DNA of 64,000 nucleotides from the NCBI GenBank assembly GCA_947599925.1, contig CANQFT010000005.1, positions 41,250 through 105,249 of the forward strand, written 5' to 3'. The stretch comes from an uncultured Oscillospiraceae bacterium (GTDB lineage Bacteria; Bacillota; Clostridia; Oscillospirales; Oscillospiraceae). Both the position numbers and the translations under genes were made by a program. The notes beneath the pieces are model-generated. The model ran no database searches. It worked only from the letters and a program-made list of their open reading frames with translations, and had not been told where the DNA came from. Shown in pieces: positions 9,515 to 18,163 of this stretch (positions within the stretch are counted from its first letter, which is position 1; every line of letters begins with the position of its first letter).

Positions 9515-10132
9515 TCAATTGGCGCCCGTCTGGAACATGGGCAGGCGTTGCTTCACCCGGCAGCCCTCCGCCACCAGGATGGACATGATCTCCTGGGTGG
9601 CGTTGGGGACGCTGTCGTTGATGACGAGGTAGTCGTAGAGCGGGATCTGCCTGTACTCCTCCAGCGCCCGCTCCAGGCGTCCCTGGATGACGGCCTCGTC
9701 GTCGGTGGCCCGTCCGTGGAGACGTCGGGAGAGCTCCTCAAAGCTGGGCGGCATGACAAAGATGAGCACCGCCTCCGGGCACTTTTGCTTGACGGTGGCC
9801 GCGCCCTGGACCTCGATCTCCAGCAGGACGTCGGTGCCCGCGTTCAGGTGCTCCTCGATGACCTTCAGGGACGTGCCATAGTAGTTTTCCACATACTGGG
9901 CGTATTCCAACAGCTCGCCGCGCTCTATCATGCCCTCGAATTCCTCTTTGGACACAAAGTGGTAGTTCACGCCGTCGGCCTCGCCCACTCTGGGCTTGCG
10001 CGTGGTAAAGGAGACGGAGAAGTATATGTCGTCCCGCTCGCTCAAAAGTTCGGCGGTGACAGTGGATTTGCCCGCGCCCGACGGCCCGGACAGAACGATC
10101 AGCGTGCCCTTTGTCTTTTTCTTTGGCGTCAT
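9515..10132 (-). CDS. gmk: Guanylate kinase
   Basis: Phosphorylates GMP to GDP with ATP. The 205 residues hold P-loop [10 protein letters not shown], the GMP-binding stretch [20 protein letters not shown] and the lid region [13 protein letters not shown]. The ATG at 10132 overlaps the end of remA by four bases (ATGA). GMP kinase activity is a target of (p)ppGpp in Firmicutes, but nothing in the sequence speaks to regulation here. Confidence 0.96.
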   Translation of the reverse strand: MTPKKKTKGTLIVLSGPSGAGKSTVTAELLSERDDIYFSVSFTTRKPRVGEADGVNYHFVSKEEFEGMIERGELLEYAQYVENYYGTSLKVIEEHLNAGTDVLLEIEVQGAATVKQKCPEAVLIFVMPPSFEELSRRLHGRATDDEAVIQGRLERALEEYRQIPLYDYLVINDSVPNATQEIMSILVAEGCRVKQRLPMFQTGAN

Positions 10133-10398
10133 GGATCCTCTTCCTCCTCCAGCCCTTCGGTCTCCCGGCCCATGATCCGGCCCTCCACGGCGCTGGTCTG
10201 CAGCGCGGAGAGGACGATATGGCCCGAGTCCATCACCAGAACGGCCCTGGTCTTGCGGCCCAGCGTGGCGTCGATGAGCCGTCCGGCGTCCCGCCCGTCC
10301 TGGACCATGCGCTTGACAGGCGCGGAGTCCGGGCTGACCACGGCGATGACCCGGCGGGCGGAGACCAGGTTGCCATAGCCGATGTTCACAAGTTCCAC
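10129..10398 (-). CDS. remA: RemA-family DNA-binding regulator (DUF370)
   Basis: The 89-residue protein [20 protein letters not shown] matches RemA, a small ring-forming DNA-binding protein that activates extracellular-matrix genes in Bacillus. The conserved core [20 protein letters not shown], the [14 protein letters not shown] stretch and the HIVLSA end are present; an acidic tail ([11 protein letters not shown]) follows. It starts with GTG and sits between yicC and gmk, the usual place. Which genes it controls in this organism cannot be told. Confidence 0.88.
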   Translation of the reverse strand: MELVNIGYGNLVSARRVIAVVSPDSAPVKRMVQDGRDAGRLIDATLGRKTRAVLVMDSGHIVLSALQTSAVEGRIMGRETEGLEEEEDP

Positions 10399-10411
10399 AG
10401 CCCAGGCCCCC

Positions 10412-11326
10412 TCACTCGATGTTCTGGACCTGCTCGCGGATCTTTTCGATCTCCGCCTTCATGTCCACCACCAGCCGGGTGACGTTCAGATCGGCGCACT
10501 TGGAGCCGATGGTGTTGGCCTCTCGGTTGAACTCCTGGATGAGAAAATCCAGCTTCCGGCCCACGCCGCCGTTCTTGTCGCCCGCGCCCTTGTCCAGCAA
10601 CTCCCGCAGCTGGGCGATGTGGGAGCGCAGACGGACGGTCTCCTCGTCCACGGCCACCTTGTCGGCAAAGATGGCGCACTCGGTGAGGATGCGCCCCTCG
10701 TCGAACTGCTTGTTCTCCAGCACTTCCCGGAGCTTCGCCTCCAACTTCTGGCGGTAGGCCCGCACCGTCTCCGGCGACTGGCGCTCCACCTGACCCACCA
10801 GCTCCTCGATGGTCCCGGCCCGGCTGAGAATATCGGAGCGGAGCTTCTCCCCTTCCCGGGCGCGCATGGCGTCAAAGTCCGCCAGCGCCGCGTCCAGCGC
10901 GGCCAGAAGGTCGGCCTGGACCTGGTCCAGATCCTCCTCCGGCTTCTCCACCGTCAGCACGTCGGGAAACCGGGCGCAGAGCTTGAGCCGGGCGATGTTG
11001 GCCCGCTGGCCGTCCCCGGCGGAGAGGGCGAGACCGTCCTCCAGCGCCGCCAGCGCGTCCAGATAGCTCTTGGCCAGTTCCAGGTCCGCCTTGACCTGAA
11101 GCCCCTGGCCCGTCTCCTCCTTGATGGTGAAAAACAGATCCACCTTGCCCCGGCCCACTCTGCGCTGGACTTCTTTTTTCAGCGCGTCCTCGGCAAAGAT
11201 GTAGGCCCGGGGCAGCTTAACAGAACAGTCCAGATAGCGGTTGTTCACCGCCCGGACCTCCGCCACGATGACGCGGCCGCTGGCCTGGGTCTCGCTCCGG
11301 CCGTAGCCGGTCATACTCCTGATCAC
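10412..11326 (-). CDS. yicC: YicC-family endoribonuclease
   Basis: Member of the YicC/YloC family, whose E. coli member is an endoribonuclease. The N-terminus [11 protein letters not shown] is the family signature, and the C-terminal DUF1732 half (about 220-304) has [23 protein letters not shown] place the start at the GTG at 11326, giving [10 protein letters not shown], because it has GAGGTGATC just upstream and matches the family N-terminus; the frame is open to 11350. It precedes remA-gmk-rpoZ as in most Firmicutes. Length is 304 residues. Confidence 0.92.
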   Translation of the reverse strand: MIRSMTGYGRSETQASGRVIVAEVRAVNNRYLDCSVKLPRAYIFAEDALKKEVQRRVGRGKVDLFFTIKEETGQGLQVKADLELAKSYLDALAALEDGLALSAGDGQRANIARLKLCARFPDVLTVEKPEEDLDQVQADLLAALDAALADFDAMRAREGEKLRSDILSRAGTIEELVGQVERQSPETVRAYRQKLEAKLREVLENKQFDEGRILTECAIFADKVAVDEETVRLRSHIAQLRELLDKGAGDKNGGVGRKLDFLIQEFNREANTIGSKCADLNVTRLVVDMKAEIEKIREQVQNIE

Positions 11327-11346
11327 CTTTGGATCACCTCGTCTGT

Positions 11347-11877
11347 TCAAATGCCGTGCCCGCGGGGATGCTTTCCCACGTGCTGAACGTAGAAGGCGAT
11401 GAGCCTGGTCAGGCCGAGGTCATAGACCAGGAACACCGCGCTGCCCAGCGGAAAGACCAGCCAGCCCCGCTGGGCCAACCACTGGGGCAGGACCGGGAAG
11501 AAAAGCTGGGCCAGGGCCAGAGAAAAAACCGCCAAAACCGCGTTGAAGAAAGCCAGCTTGCCCAAATAGGCCGCCCAGCGGGGCAGCTTGCGCTCCAAGA
11601 GGCTCTTGGCCACGCCGTAGGGCCCAAAAAACAGCGCAAAGAGCAGGGCGTTGAGCTTGTCGGGCAACAGCAGCAACCCCAGAAGTCCGGCCACGGCCCA
11701 GACAGCCAGGCCGCCCCTGCACCCAAGGGAGATGACGGCGGCCACCGGGAACAGCCCCGCCACCGCCACCAGTCCCCAGCGGCCTGTGGGCGCCAGACAG
11801 GAGAGGTAGAGCACGGCCAGAGACAGAGCGGACAAAATGGCGCCGAGGGTCAGCGAAAAGGTCTTGCCCGTTTTCAT
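11347..11877 (-). CDS. Polytopic membrane protein, unknown function
   Basis: I do not recognise this 176-residue protein. It has about five hydrophobic segments: residues 8-29, 33-52, 54-70, a shorter one around 75-90, and two toward the C-terminus separated by the basic stretch ERKLPRW. The last segment ends FYVQHVGKHPRGHGI. The pattern resembles small integral membrane proteins with no catalytic motif. It begins one base after the J-protein gene ends and is followed 20 bp later by yicC, so it is probably cotranscribed with both. Confidence 0.7.
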   Translation of the reverse strand: MKTGKTFSLTLGAILSALSLAVLYLSCLAPTGRWGLVAVAGLFPVAAVISLGCRGGLAVWAVAGLLGLLLLPDKLNALLFALFFGPYGVAKSLLERKLPRWAAYLGKLAFFNAVLAVFSLALAQLFFPVLPQWLAQRGWLVFPLGSAVFLVYDLGLTRLIAFYVQHVGKHPRGHGI

Positions 11878-11878
11878 T

Positions 11879-12484
11879 TCAGCAACCTCTTCCGCCGCCG
11901 CACAGACAGTTCATGCACATGAGGGTGGTACAGCAGTCACAGGCCTCCGTACCGGCCATGTTCTGGTTGCCGTAGGGCTGGTAGGCGTACCCGCCCCGGC
12001 TCATCATGGCGTAGGCCTGCTGGTACTCCATGTTGTTTGGCGCCATTTGGACCGCCATCTGGTAGTTCTGCCGGGCCTCGTCCAGCCAGCCCTTGCGGTA
12101 GCACACAGAACCCATCAGGAAGTACCACTCGGCGTTTTTCACCGGGGCCTCCTGGGTCAGAATACGCTCCGCGTCGGCCAGATCGCCCACCTGGATGCGC
12201 TGGCGCACCCGCTGGGAAAAGGGATCGGCGGAGGTCTGGTAGCCGGCGCTTTGCCGCTGGTAGCCGGGCTGGGCCTGGTAAGCCTGTCCGCCCTGGCCAC
12301 GCTGCTGGGTGATCAGGTCATAGGCCTCGTTGATCTCCTTCATCTTTTCCTCGGCCAGATCGGCCAGAGGATTGTCCTGATAGTTGTCCGGATGGTATTT
12401 GCGGGCCAGCTCGCGGTAGGCTTTTTTGATCTCCTCATCGCTGGCGTTGGGGCTGACGCCCAGGACGCTGTACGGATCGCTCAT
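11879..12484 (-). CDS. J-domain protein with cysteine-rich tail
   Basis: The first 65 residues form a J domain ([23 protein letters not shown] tripeptide in KYHPDNY), which stimulates the ATPase of an Hsp70 partner. A Gln/Gly/Ala-rich linker and a helical TPR-like stretch ([34 protein letters not shown]) follow. The last 25 residues hold seven cysteines ([14 protein letters not shown] and a terminal GC). It lacks the G/F and zinc-finger domains of DnaJ, so it is not the general co-chaperone. The terminal cysteines could bind a metal; that is inference. It sits between DUF5685 and a membrane protein. Confidence 0.85.
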   Translation of the reverse strand: MSDPYSVLGVSPNASDEEIKKAYRELARKYHPDNYQDNPLADLAEEKMKEINEAYDLITQQRGQGGQAYQAQPGYQRQSAGYQTSADPFSQRVRQRIQVGDLADAERILTQEAPVKNAEWYFLMGSVCYRKGWLDEARQNYQMAVQMAPNNMEYQQAYAMMSRGGYAYQPYGNQNMAGTEACDCCTTLMCMNCLCGGGRGC

Positions 12485-12488
12485 ACGG

Positions 12489-13337
12489 TCATTTCCTTTC
12501 CTTCCGGCCCCACTTGCCCGCTTGGACCAGTGCTTGGACGTTGGGGAGGCCGAGGTAGAGAATATTGTTCAAAATGCCACTTTGGGCCGTGGTCGGCAAA
12601 AGCTGAAAGGCCGATTGGGCCAGGGTCAGGGAGTGGCGCATGGTGGTGGTCAGATAGTCCTGGTCCGGCGTCTGTCCAAACCGCGCGGCGATGGGGTTGT
12701 AACGGTCCCTGGCCACATCCTGGGCCAAGTCGTCCACGCCGTCCACCAGATAGATCCACCGGCCCAGATGGTACAGCAGCTGCCGCCGGGCGCGGTCCAG
12801 GGCCGGATCCCCGGTCTCAGGGGCGGCGCCGGAGAGGAGCCGGGCAAAGGCGTCGGCCACGCGGTCCAGCTGGGGAGAGTTTTCCCGCTCCAGCTGGTCC
12901 AACTCCTGGAGGCACCGGGCCACATGGTCGTCAAAATCCGGCCTGGCCCGGCGGGCTTTTCGGTAGGTCCGCCGGAGCAGTCCGGCGGCCACGCGGCATC
13001 CTGTGGCCTTCCAGAAGCCCTCGTCAGCCACGCTGTCGCGCAGCTTGTAGTAGGCCAGGATCACGCTCTCGTCGGCGCACAGCTCCAGGGCCGGGGTCTG
13101 GGCCGCGCAGGGGCGGGGCTTGCCCGGATGAGCCGCACAGCGGCGGCGGCAGGTCTCCCACTCCGGCGCGTCCTCCAGCAACAGGGCCAGAAAGACGAAA
13201 TCATACTGCAAGGTGTACCGCGCCCCAAAGCCACAGCGCCGCTTCAGACAGTGGCACAGCCCGCAGTAGGCTGCCTGGTAGGTCTCCCGCTCCTCTTGGG
13301 ACAGCTTGCTCTGGAGAGGCCGCACATAGCCGAACAT
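12489..13337 (-). CDS. DUF5685 family protein
   Basis: The 282-residue protein starts [20 protein letters not shown], the hallmark opening of DUF5685, with [14 protein letters not shown] at 22-35 and further cysteines ([15 protein letters not shown]). The rest is mainly helical; acidic pairs in [18 protein letters not shown] resemble an aspartate-rich helix. Function is unknown for the family. The frame is open to 13502, but the ATG at 13337 gives the conserved N-terminus and directly follows the RseC-like gene. Confidence 0.82.
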   Translation of the reverse strand: MFGYVRPLQSKLSQEERETYQAAYCGLCHCLKRRCGFGARYTLQYDFVFLALLLEDAPEWETCRRRCAAHPGKPRPCAAQTPALELCADESVILAYYKLRDSVADEGFWKATGCRVAAGLLRRTYRKARRARPDFDDHVARCLQELDQLERENSPQLDRVADAFARLLSGAAPETGDPALDRARRQLLYHLGRWIYLVDGVDDLAQDVARDRYNPIAARFGQTPDQDYLTTTMRHSLTLAQSAFQLLPTTAQSGILNNILYLGLPNVQALVQAGKWGRKERK

Positions 13338-13338
13338 C

Positions 13339-13758
13339 CTACGGCTCCTCCAGCGCCACCACCCGGAGGGTGACGGCCCGGTGGCGGCGGAGGTAGCGGT
13401 CCAGCGGGATGCAGACCCCCAACAGCACCAGGAAAAAGGCGCCCACCGCGGCCAGCGCCGCGGCCCCCTCGGAGGCGTTCCCCATGAGGAGATATGCCCC
13501 AAAGAGCCCCACGAAAGGGAGCAGGTAGAGCGCCGCGGCCAACTTGAGCACTCTGGACGAGGCGGTCTCCACCGTCACGCTCTGGCCCACCCTGGCCCCC
13601 AGGTCGTCCTGGGCCACGGCGATGACCTCGCCGGCGTTGACCATGGAGCCGCATCCGGCGCAGCTGTCGCAGTCGTGGCTGCACGCCGACATACGCTTGA
13701 CCTGCACCTCCACCTTGCCGCCGCTCAACCGGCGGCGCACAACAGCCCGCTGGGTCAT
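13339..13758 (-). CDS. SoxR-reducing system RseC-like membrane protein
   Basis: The 139 residues have an N-terminal cytosolic part with a cysteine cluster (CSHDCDSCAGCGSM at about 26-39), then two membrane segments (about 72-92 and 98-117). This matches the RseC/MucC layout, where the protein is linked to reducing or electron-transfer complexes such as Rnf. No rnf genes are nearby. The ATG at 13758 overlaps the cdaR stop by four bases. Confidence 0.8.
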   Translation of the reverse strand: MTQRAVVRRRLSGGKVEVQVKRMSACSHDCDSCAGCGSMVNAGEVIAVAQDDLGARVGQSVTVETASSRVLKLAAALYLLPFVGLFGAYLLMGNASEGAAALAAVGAFFLVLLGVCIPLDRYLRRHRAVTLRVVALEEP

Positions 13759-15029
13759 TGTCCTTCCTCCAACAGCTGCCGCGCGGCCGCGCCCACGGCC
13801 ACGGAGACCTTATACTCCCCCACCACGCCCGCGTCGGCAACGCCGCGGAGCGTGACCCTGGCCAGGACCAGGCTCTGGCCCTCCGGCACGGAGGACAGGT
13901 CCGTCAGGTCTACCTGGACCCGGATGGACTGGGGCAATACCTGGTCCAGCGCGGCCCTGGTGCCCCGGACCTGGACGGGCAGGGACTTGGTGACCACCAC
14001 CGCGTCCACGTCCTCCGGGGCGGTCAGCTCGATGTTCTCCGTGACGAAGCTCCGGACCTCCAGATTGCGGACAGACACGTTTACCGTCGCTTCCTGAACG
14101 CCGCTGAGATTTTCCACCTCCGGGCCGATGGGGATGGGCAGGGTGAAGGTCTCCGAGCGGATGACTTTGGACAGGTCGATGACGCCCAGGTCGATGGAGT
14201 CGTAGGCCGCCAGCTCCGTCTCGCCGCCGGAGAGGACCACGGACTTGGGCGTGATGGAGTAGCTCAGATGGGCGTCGTCCTTGCCGGAGACGCCGCCGCC
14301 GGGCTGGAAGTCCACCGTCAGGGGCACCTCCTTGGTCATCGCCACGGGCAAGGTGACGTTCACAAGCTCAGGCGAGGCGCTGACGGCGTCGGTCTCCAGG
14401 GCCTCGCCGTCCTGCCCCACCAGCACATACGGCATATCCTCGTGGATGGTCTCCCTCTGGCCGTCCAGATTCAGGGTCACCTGGGCGTAAGCCACCTGGG
14501 CCACATCCGCCTCGGAGCCGCTGACTTCGATGACGGCGGGCTGGAACACCATCTCCCCGGCCTGGAAGCCGTCGGCCACGTCGCCGTTGACCACGCCCTT
14601 GATCTCCACCGGGCGGGTGGAGCGCTTGACCACGGTGACAGGCACATAGAAGGGGTCCCGGTCCACCAGGTCAAAACTGCTGGTGGAGACGTTGCTGGGC
14701 CAGATGATGTCATACGCCCGCTGGTGCTCCCCCTCGGCGGGGATGCGGGAAAGGTCCACCTGGACGGTGACGTTGTCCCGGCGGAGCAGGGACACCACGC
14801 TCTGGCGGCCCTGGACGGTGAGGTCCACGGTCTCCTGGGTGCCCGCGGCCACCATCAGGCCGTTGGCGTGCAAAATGTCCTCCCCCACAAAGGTGACGGG
14901 GATGTTGGAGATGGTGCGGGTGTAGTCGGAGTCGTCCACACTGCGGACGTAGAGCCACAGCGTGGCGGCCATGAGGATGGAGAAGATGATGTAGAGAGGT
15001 TTATTGGGCTGTCTCGTCTTCTTCTCCAC
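13755..15029 (-). CDS. cdaR: YbbR-domain regulator of diadenylate cyclase
   Basis: Membrane-anchored extracytoplasmic protein that modulates CdaA in Bacillus and Listeria. One N-terminal membrane segment (about 14-32) is followed by roughly four YbbR beta-repeats of about 80 residues each; conserved VQVRG and VTLRG turns recur. Two GTG starts are possible (15038, 15029). I choose 15029 because GGGAGGTG lies at proper spacing before it, whereas the first GTG lies inside that site. The gene overlaps the 3' end of cdaA by 29 bp, which suggests translational coupling. Length is 424 residues. Confidence 0.9.
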   Translation of the reverse strand: MEKKTRQPNKPLYIIFSILMAATLWLYVRSVDDSDYTRTISNIPVTFVGEDILHANGLMVAAGTQETVDLTVQGRQSVVSLLRRDNVTVQVDLSRIPAEGEHQRAYDIIWPSNVSTSSFDLVDRDPFYVPVTVVKRSTRPVEIKGVVNGDVADGFQAGEMVFQPAVIEVSGSEADVAQVAYAQVTLNLDGQRETIHEDMPYVLVGQDGEALETDAVSASPELVNVTLPVAMTKEVPLTVDFQPGGGVSGKDDAHLSYSITPKSVVLSGGETELAAYDSIDLGVIDLSKVIRSETFTLPIPIGPEVENLSGVQEATVNVSVRNLEVRSFVTENIELTAPEDVDAVVVTKSLPVQVRGTRAALDQVLPQSIRVQVDLTDLSSVPEGQSLVLARVTLRGVADAGVVGEYKVSVAVGAAARQLLEEGQ

Positions 15030-15906
15030 GGCCCTCACCTCCCTTCCTGGATCTGAACAGGCCGCTGAGGAAGAACGCCTTGCGCTCCTCCTCTTTCTGC
15101 TGGGGCATCAGCTCACTGCGGAGGAACTGCTCCAGCTTCTCCGGGGCCAGGTGCTGCATCAAGCTGCCGCCCACGGCCAGGGAGATGGAGCCGGTCTCCT
15201 CCGAGACCACGGCCACCACCGCGTCAGACCGCTCGCTGACGCCCACGGCGGCCCGGTGGCGCATACCCAGGTCCTTGCTCAGCGTGGTGGAGGCGGTCAT
15301 GGGCAGCATACACCCCGCCCCCACGATGCGGCCGGAGCGGACGATGACGGCGCCATCGTGGAGGGGCGCCTTGTTCCAAAAGAGATTTTTCAGCAGCGCG
15401 GCCTCCACCGCGCAGTCCAGGGCGGTGCCGGTCCGGACCACGTCGTCCAGCAAAATGTCCCGCTCGAAGACCATCAGCGCGCCCACGCGGTCCTTGCTCA
15501 GCGCGGTGTAGGCCGTGACGGTCTGGGTGATGGCCGTGTCCAACTCCGAGGTCTCGGCCTCTTTGGTGAAGAGGTTTTTCAGCCGGTTGTTGCCCAGCTG
15601 CTCCAACCCCTTGCGAAGCTCAGGCTGGAAGATGACCACAAGGGCCAAAAAGCCCAGTTCCAACGTGCGGCCCAGGATGAAGTTGATGACCCGCAGGTGC
15701 AGCAGTTCCGACACCCACAAGACCACCACCAGCAGCACGATGGCCCGGGCCACATTGGCAGTGCTGGTGCGGGAGACCAGGAGCATGAGGCGGTAGATGA
15801 GGTAGGCCACCACCGCGATGTCCAAAATACTGCTGACAACGTCCGCGGGGCCCAAAGCCTGGATGGTATTGCCCAGGTTTTGAAACATTTGCGCCACCCA
15901 CTCCAT
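15001..15906 (-). CDS. cdaA: Membrane diadenylate cyclase
   Basis: Makes the second messenger c-di-AMP from two ATP. The 301 residues contain three membrane segments in the first 95 residues, then the DAC domain with LHDGAVIV (DGA motif), GAGCMLPMT and MRHRAAVGVSE (RHR motif). A charged tail (RKGGEGRGEEDETAQ) overlaps the start of cdaR. The ATG at 15906 follows GGGAGGGACAAGGC; upstream in-frame codons to 15954 are not family-like. A sigma-A type promoter lies 54 bp upstream. The usual glmM neighbour is absent here. Confidence 0.95.
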   Translation of the reverse strand: MEWVAQMFQNLGNTIQALGPADVVSSILDIAVVAYLIYRLMLLVSRTSTANVARAIVLLVVVLWVSELLHLRVINFILGRTLELGFLALVVIFQPELRKGLEQLGNNRLKNLFTKEAETSELDTAITQTVTAYTALSKDRVGALMVFERDILLDDVVRTGTALDCAVEAALLKNLFWNKAPLHDGAVIVRSGRIVGAGCMLPMTASTTLSKDLGMRHRAAVGVSERSDAVVAVVSEETGSISLAVGGSLMQHLAPEKLEQFLRSELMPQQKEEERKAFFLSGLFRSRKGGEGRGEEDETAQ

Positions 15907-15959
15907 GCCTTGTCCCTCCCGTCCCAACCGTCTTTCCCGGCTAAAATTACACAAAATAC

Positions 15960-15988
15960 ATTATACTGTATCGGCCCGCGTTTCGCAA
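15960..15988 (-). promoter_or_regulatory. Sigma-A promoter of the cdaA operon
   Basis: On the minus strand TTGCGA and TATAAT are separated by exactly 17 bp. Transcription would start near 15953 and read into cdaA and the long run of genes after it. The promoter abuts the partial repeat/terminator that ends the plsY operon. Confidence 0.75.
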
Positions 15989-16023
15989 GGGACTTCAAAA
16001 CTTTTTTTGAAAAAAGGACTCGT

Positions 16024-16109
16024 TGCGGCGGACCGCAAAAAAATTGTCAAAGAAGCGGCCTCGCCGCTTCTTTGACAATCTCAGGACGCCGGGCCCTGCC
16101 CGGCGTCCT
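16024..16109 (-). terminator. plsY operon terminator containing the GTCAAAGAAGCGGC hairpin
   Basis: Two hairpins follow the plsY stop on the minus strand. The first (16083-16109) has a GC-rich arm GGACGCCGGGC. The second (16043-16079) is a perfect 17-bp stem with a 3-base loop, followed by seven Ts and then TTGCGGTCCGCCGCAA, so it looks like the real intrinsic terminator. The second hairpin and its T-tract/TGCGG tail match elements at 21.2 kb and 48.1 kb. Confidence 0.75.
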
Positions 16110-16112
16110 CGC

Positions 16113-16823
16113 TTATGTCTTTTCCTTGTGGCGGAGGGAAAATTTCCGCTCCTCGCCCTTCAAAATGCGTTGGATATTGCCCCTGTGCTTCCACACGATG
16201 AGCCCGCCGATGGCCACCGCCAGGACCAGGATCAGCGGGTCCTGGAACACGAACCAGGAGGCGAAAGGAAAGCTCACCCCAGCCCAGCAGGAGCCCAGGG
16301 AGACGTATCGGGTCAGCGCGGCCAGGATCAAAAAGCCGCCCCACACCACCAGCGCGACCCGCCAGTCTATCATGATGGCGATGGTGCCGCCGGAGAGGAT
16401 GCCCTTGCCGCCGCGGAAGCCGAACATACAGGGAAACATATGTCCCAGCAGACAGAAAAGCCCCGCCCAATACTTGGCCAGCACGTCAAGTCCCGGCCAG
16501 CCCACCAGCCAGATGGCCAACTGGCCGAACCAGACGGCCAGGACCGCCTTGACCACGTCCAGCAAAATGACCACCAGGGTCAGCCCACCGCCAAAGGTGC
16601 GGTGGAAGTTGGTCAGCCCCGCGTTGCCGGAGCCGTGGGTGCGGATGTCGTCTTTGAAGATGTACTTGGAGACGATCACCGCGCCGTTGAAACAGCCCAG
16701 GAAATAGGCCACCAGGCCCACCACCAGCCCCAGCGCCAGCATCAGGACCGGATTTGGCGCGGACCACTCCAAAAACCAGGTCTCCGAGCCGCCGTTGACA
16801 AAGACGCGAAAGTTTTCCAACAT
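16113..16823 (-). CDS. plsY: Glycerol-3-phosphate acyltransferase (acyl-phosphate dependent)
   Basis: Membrane enzyme that makes lysophosphatidate from acyl-phosphate, the first step of phospholipid synthesis. Motifs GSGNAGLTNFHRTFG, GHMFPCMFGFRGGKG and a later KHRGNIQRILKGEE are clear PlsY signatures within several membrane segments. At 236 residues it is somewhat longer than the usual 200. The ATG at 16823 follows GGAGGGGTAAGACC and lies 4 bp after der. The der-plsY pairing is common. Confidence 0.93.
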   Translation of the reverse strand: MLENFRVFVNGGSETWFLEWSAPNPVLMLALGLVVGLVAYFLGCFNGAVIVSKYIFKDDIRTHGSGNAGLTNFHRTFGGGLTLVVILLDVVKAVLAVWFGQLAIWLVGWPGLDVLAKYWAGLFCLLGHMFPCMFGFRGGKGILSGGTIAIMIDWRVALVVWGGFLILAALTRYVSLGSCWAGVSFPFASWFVFQDPLILVLAVAIGGLIVWKHRGNIQRILKGEERKFSLRHKEKT

Positions 16824-16827
16824 GGTC

Positions 16828-18153
16828 TTACCCCTCCTTCTCGCTCCGCTCCCGGACGGTGAGGCGCACCGGCGTACCCTCCAGGCCAAAGGTCTGCCGG
16901 ATCTGGTTTTCGAGATAGCGCTGGTAGGAAAAATGGAAAAGCTGGGCGTTGTTGCAAAAGCAGACGAAGTGGGGCGGCTTGACCCCCACTTGGGTCATGT
17001 AGTAGATCTTCAGCCGTTTGCCCTTGTCCGTGGGCGGCTGGACCCGCGCGGTGGCGTCGGCCAGGACGGTGTTGAGCATCCCGGTGGTGACCCGGAGGCT
17101 GGCCTGGTCGTTGACGTAGTTGATGAGGTCGAAGAGCCGGTCCACCCGCTGGCCCGTCAGGGCCGAGATGAAGAGGATGGGGGCGTAGGTCATATAGCTC
17201 AGGTCCCGGCGGATGTCCTGGCGCATCTTGTCCATGGTCTTGTCGTCTTTTTCCACCGCGTCCCACTTGTTCACCACGATGACGCACGCCTTGCCCGCCT
17301 CGTGGGCCAGACCCGCCACCTTGGTGTCCTGCTCGGTGACGCCCTCGTTGGCGTCCAGGAGGATCAGGCACACGTCGCACCGCTCGATGGCCATGGTGCC
17401 CCGCAGGACGGAGAACTTCTCCACCCTGTCCTCCACCTTGGACTTTTTCCGCATCCCGGCGGTGTCGATGATGAGGTATCTGCCCTTTTCGTTTTCGAAG
17501 TAGCTGTCCACCGCGTCCCGCGTGGTGCCCGCCACATCGGAGACGATGACCCGCTCCTGGCCCAGAATGCGGTTGACCAGGCTGGATTTCCCCACGTTGG
17601 GCTTGCCGATGATGGCGACCTTGATCACGTCCGGGTCCTCGTCCACAGGGTCCTCGGCGGGGAAATGCTTCAGGCACTGGTCCAGCAGATCGCCGGTGCC
17701 GTGGCCGTGGACGGCGGAGACGGCCACGGGGTCGCCCAGGCCCAGGTTGTAAAACTCGTAGATGTCGGGGTCGGTGTGGCCGGTCCTGTCGGCCTTGTTC
17801 ACCGCGAGCACCACCGGCTTGCCGGATCTGAGCAGCAGATCAGCCACCTCTTGGTCCGAGGCGGTAAGGCCGGTCTGGAGGTCGCAGACAAAGAGGATGA
17901 CCGTGGCGTTCTCGATGGCGATCTCGGCCTGGGCGCGCATAAAGCGGAGGATCTCGTCGTCGGTCCCCGGCTCGATGCCGCCGGTGTCCACCAGGTCGAA
18001 CTTCCGGCCCGCCCACTCGCAGGGCGCGTACAGCCTGTCGCGGGTGACGCCGGGGGTGTCCTCCACGATGGAGAGGCGCTGCCCGGTCAGTTTGTTGAAC
18101 AGCATGGACTTGCCCACGTTGGGCCGGCCCACGATGGCTACTAAGGGTCGCAT
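16828..18153 (-). CDS. der: Ribosome-assembly GTPase Der (tandem G domains)
   Basis: Essential GTPase for 50S maturation. The 441 residues carry two G domains: GRPNVGKSMLFN near residue 9 with DTPG and NKAD, and GKPNVGKSSLVN near residue 183 with DTAGMRKK and NKWD. A C-terminal KH-like domain contains KIYYMTQVGVKPPHFV. It lies 10 bp after the radical-SAM gene and 4 bp before plsY. Confidence 0.97.
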   Translation of the reverse strand: MRPLVAIVGRPNVGKSMLFNKLTGQRLSIVEDTPGVTRDRLYAPCEWAGRKFDLVDTGGIEPGTDDEILRFMRAQAEIAIENATVILFVCDLQTGLTASDQEVADLLLRSGKPVVLAVNKADRTGHTDPDIYEFYNLGLGDPVAVSAVHGHGTGDLLDQCLKHFPAEDPVDEDPDVIKVAIIGKPNVGKSSLVNRILGQERVIVSDVAGTTRDAVDSYFENEKGRYLIIDTAGMRKKSKVEDRVEKFSVLRGTMAIERCDVCLILLDANEGVTEQDTKVAGLAHEAGKACVIVVNKWDAVEKDDKTMDKMRQDIRRDLSYMTYAPILFISALTGQRVDRLFDLINYVNDQASLRVTTGMLNTVLADATARVQPPTDKGKRLKIYYMTQVGVKPPHFVCFCNNAQLFHFSYQRYLENQIRQTFGLEGTPVRLTVRERSEKEG

Positions 18154-18163
18154 AGTCTACCTC

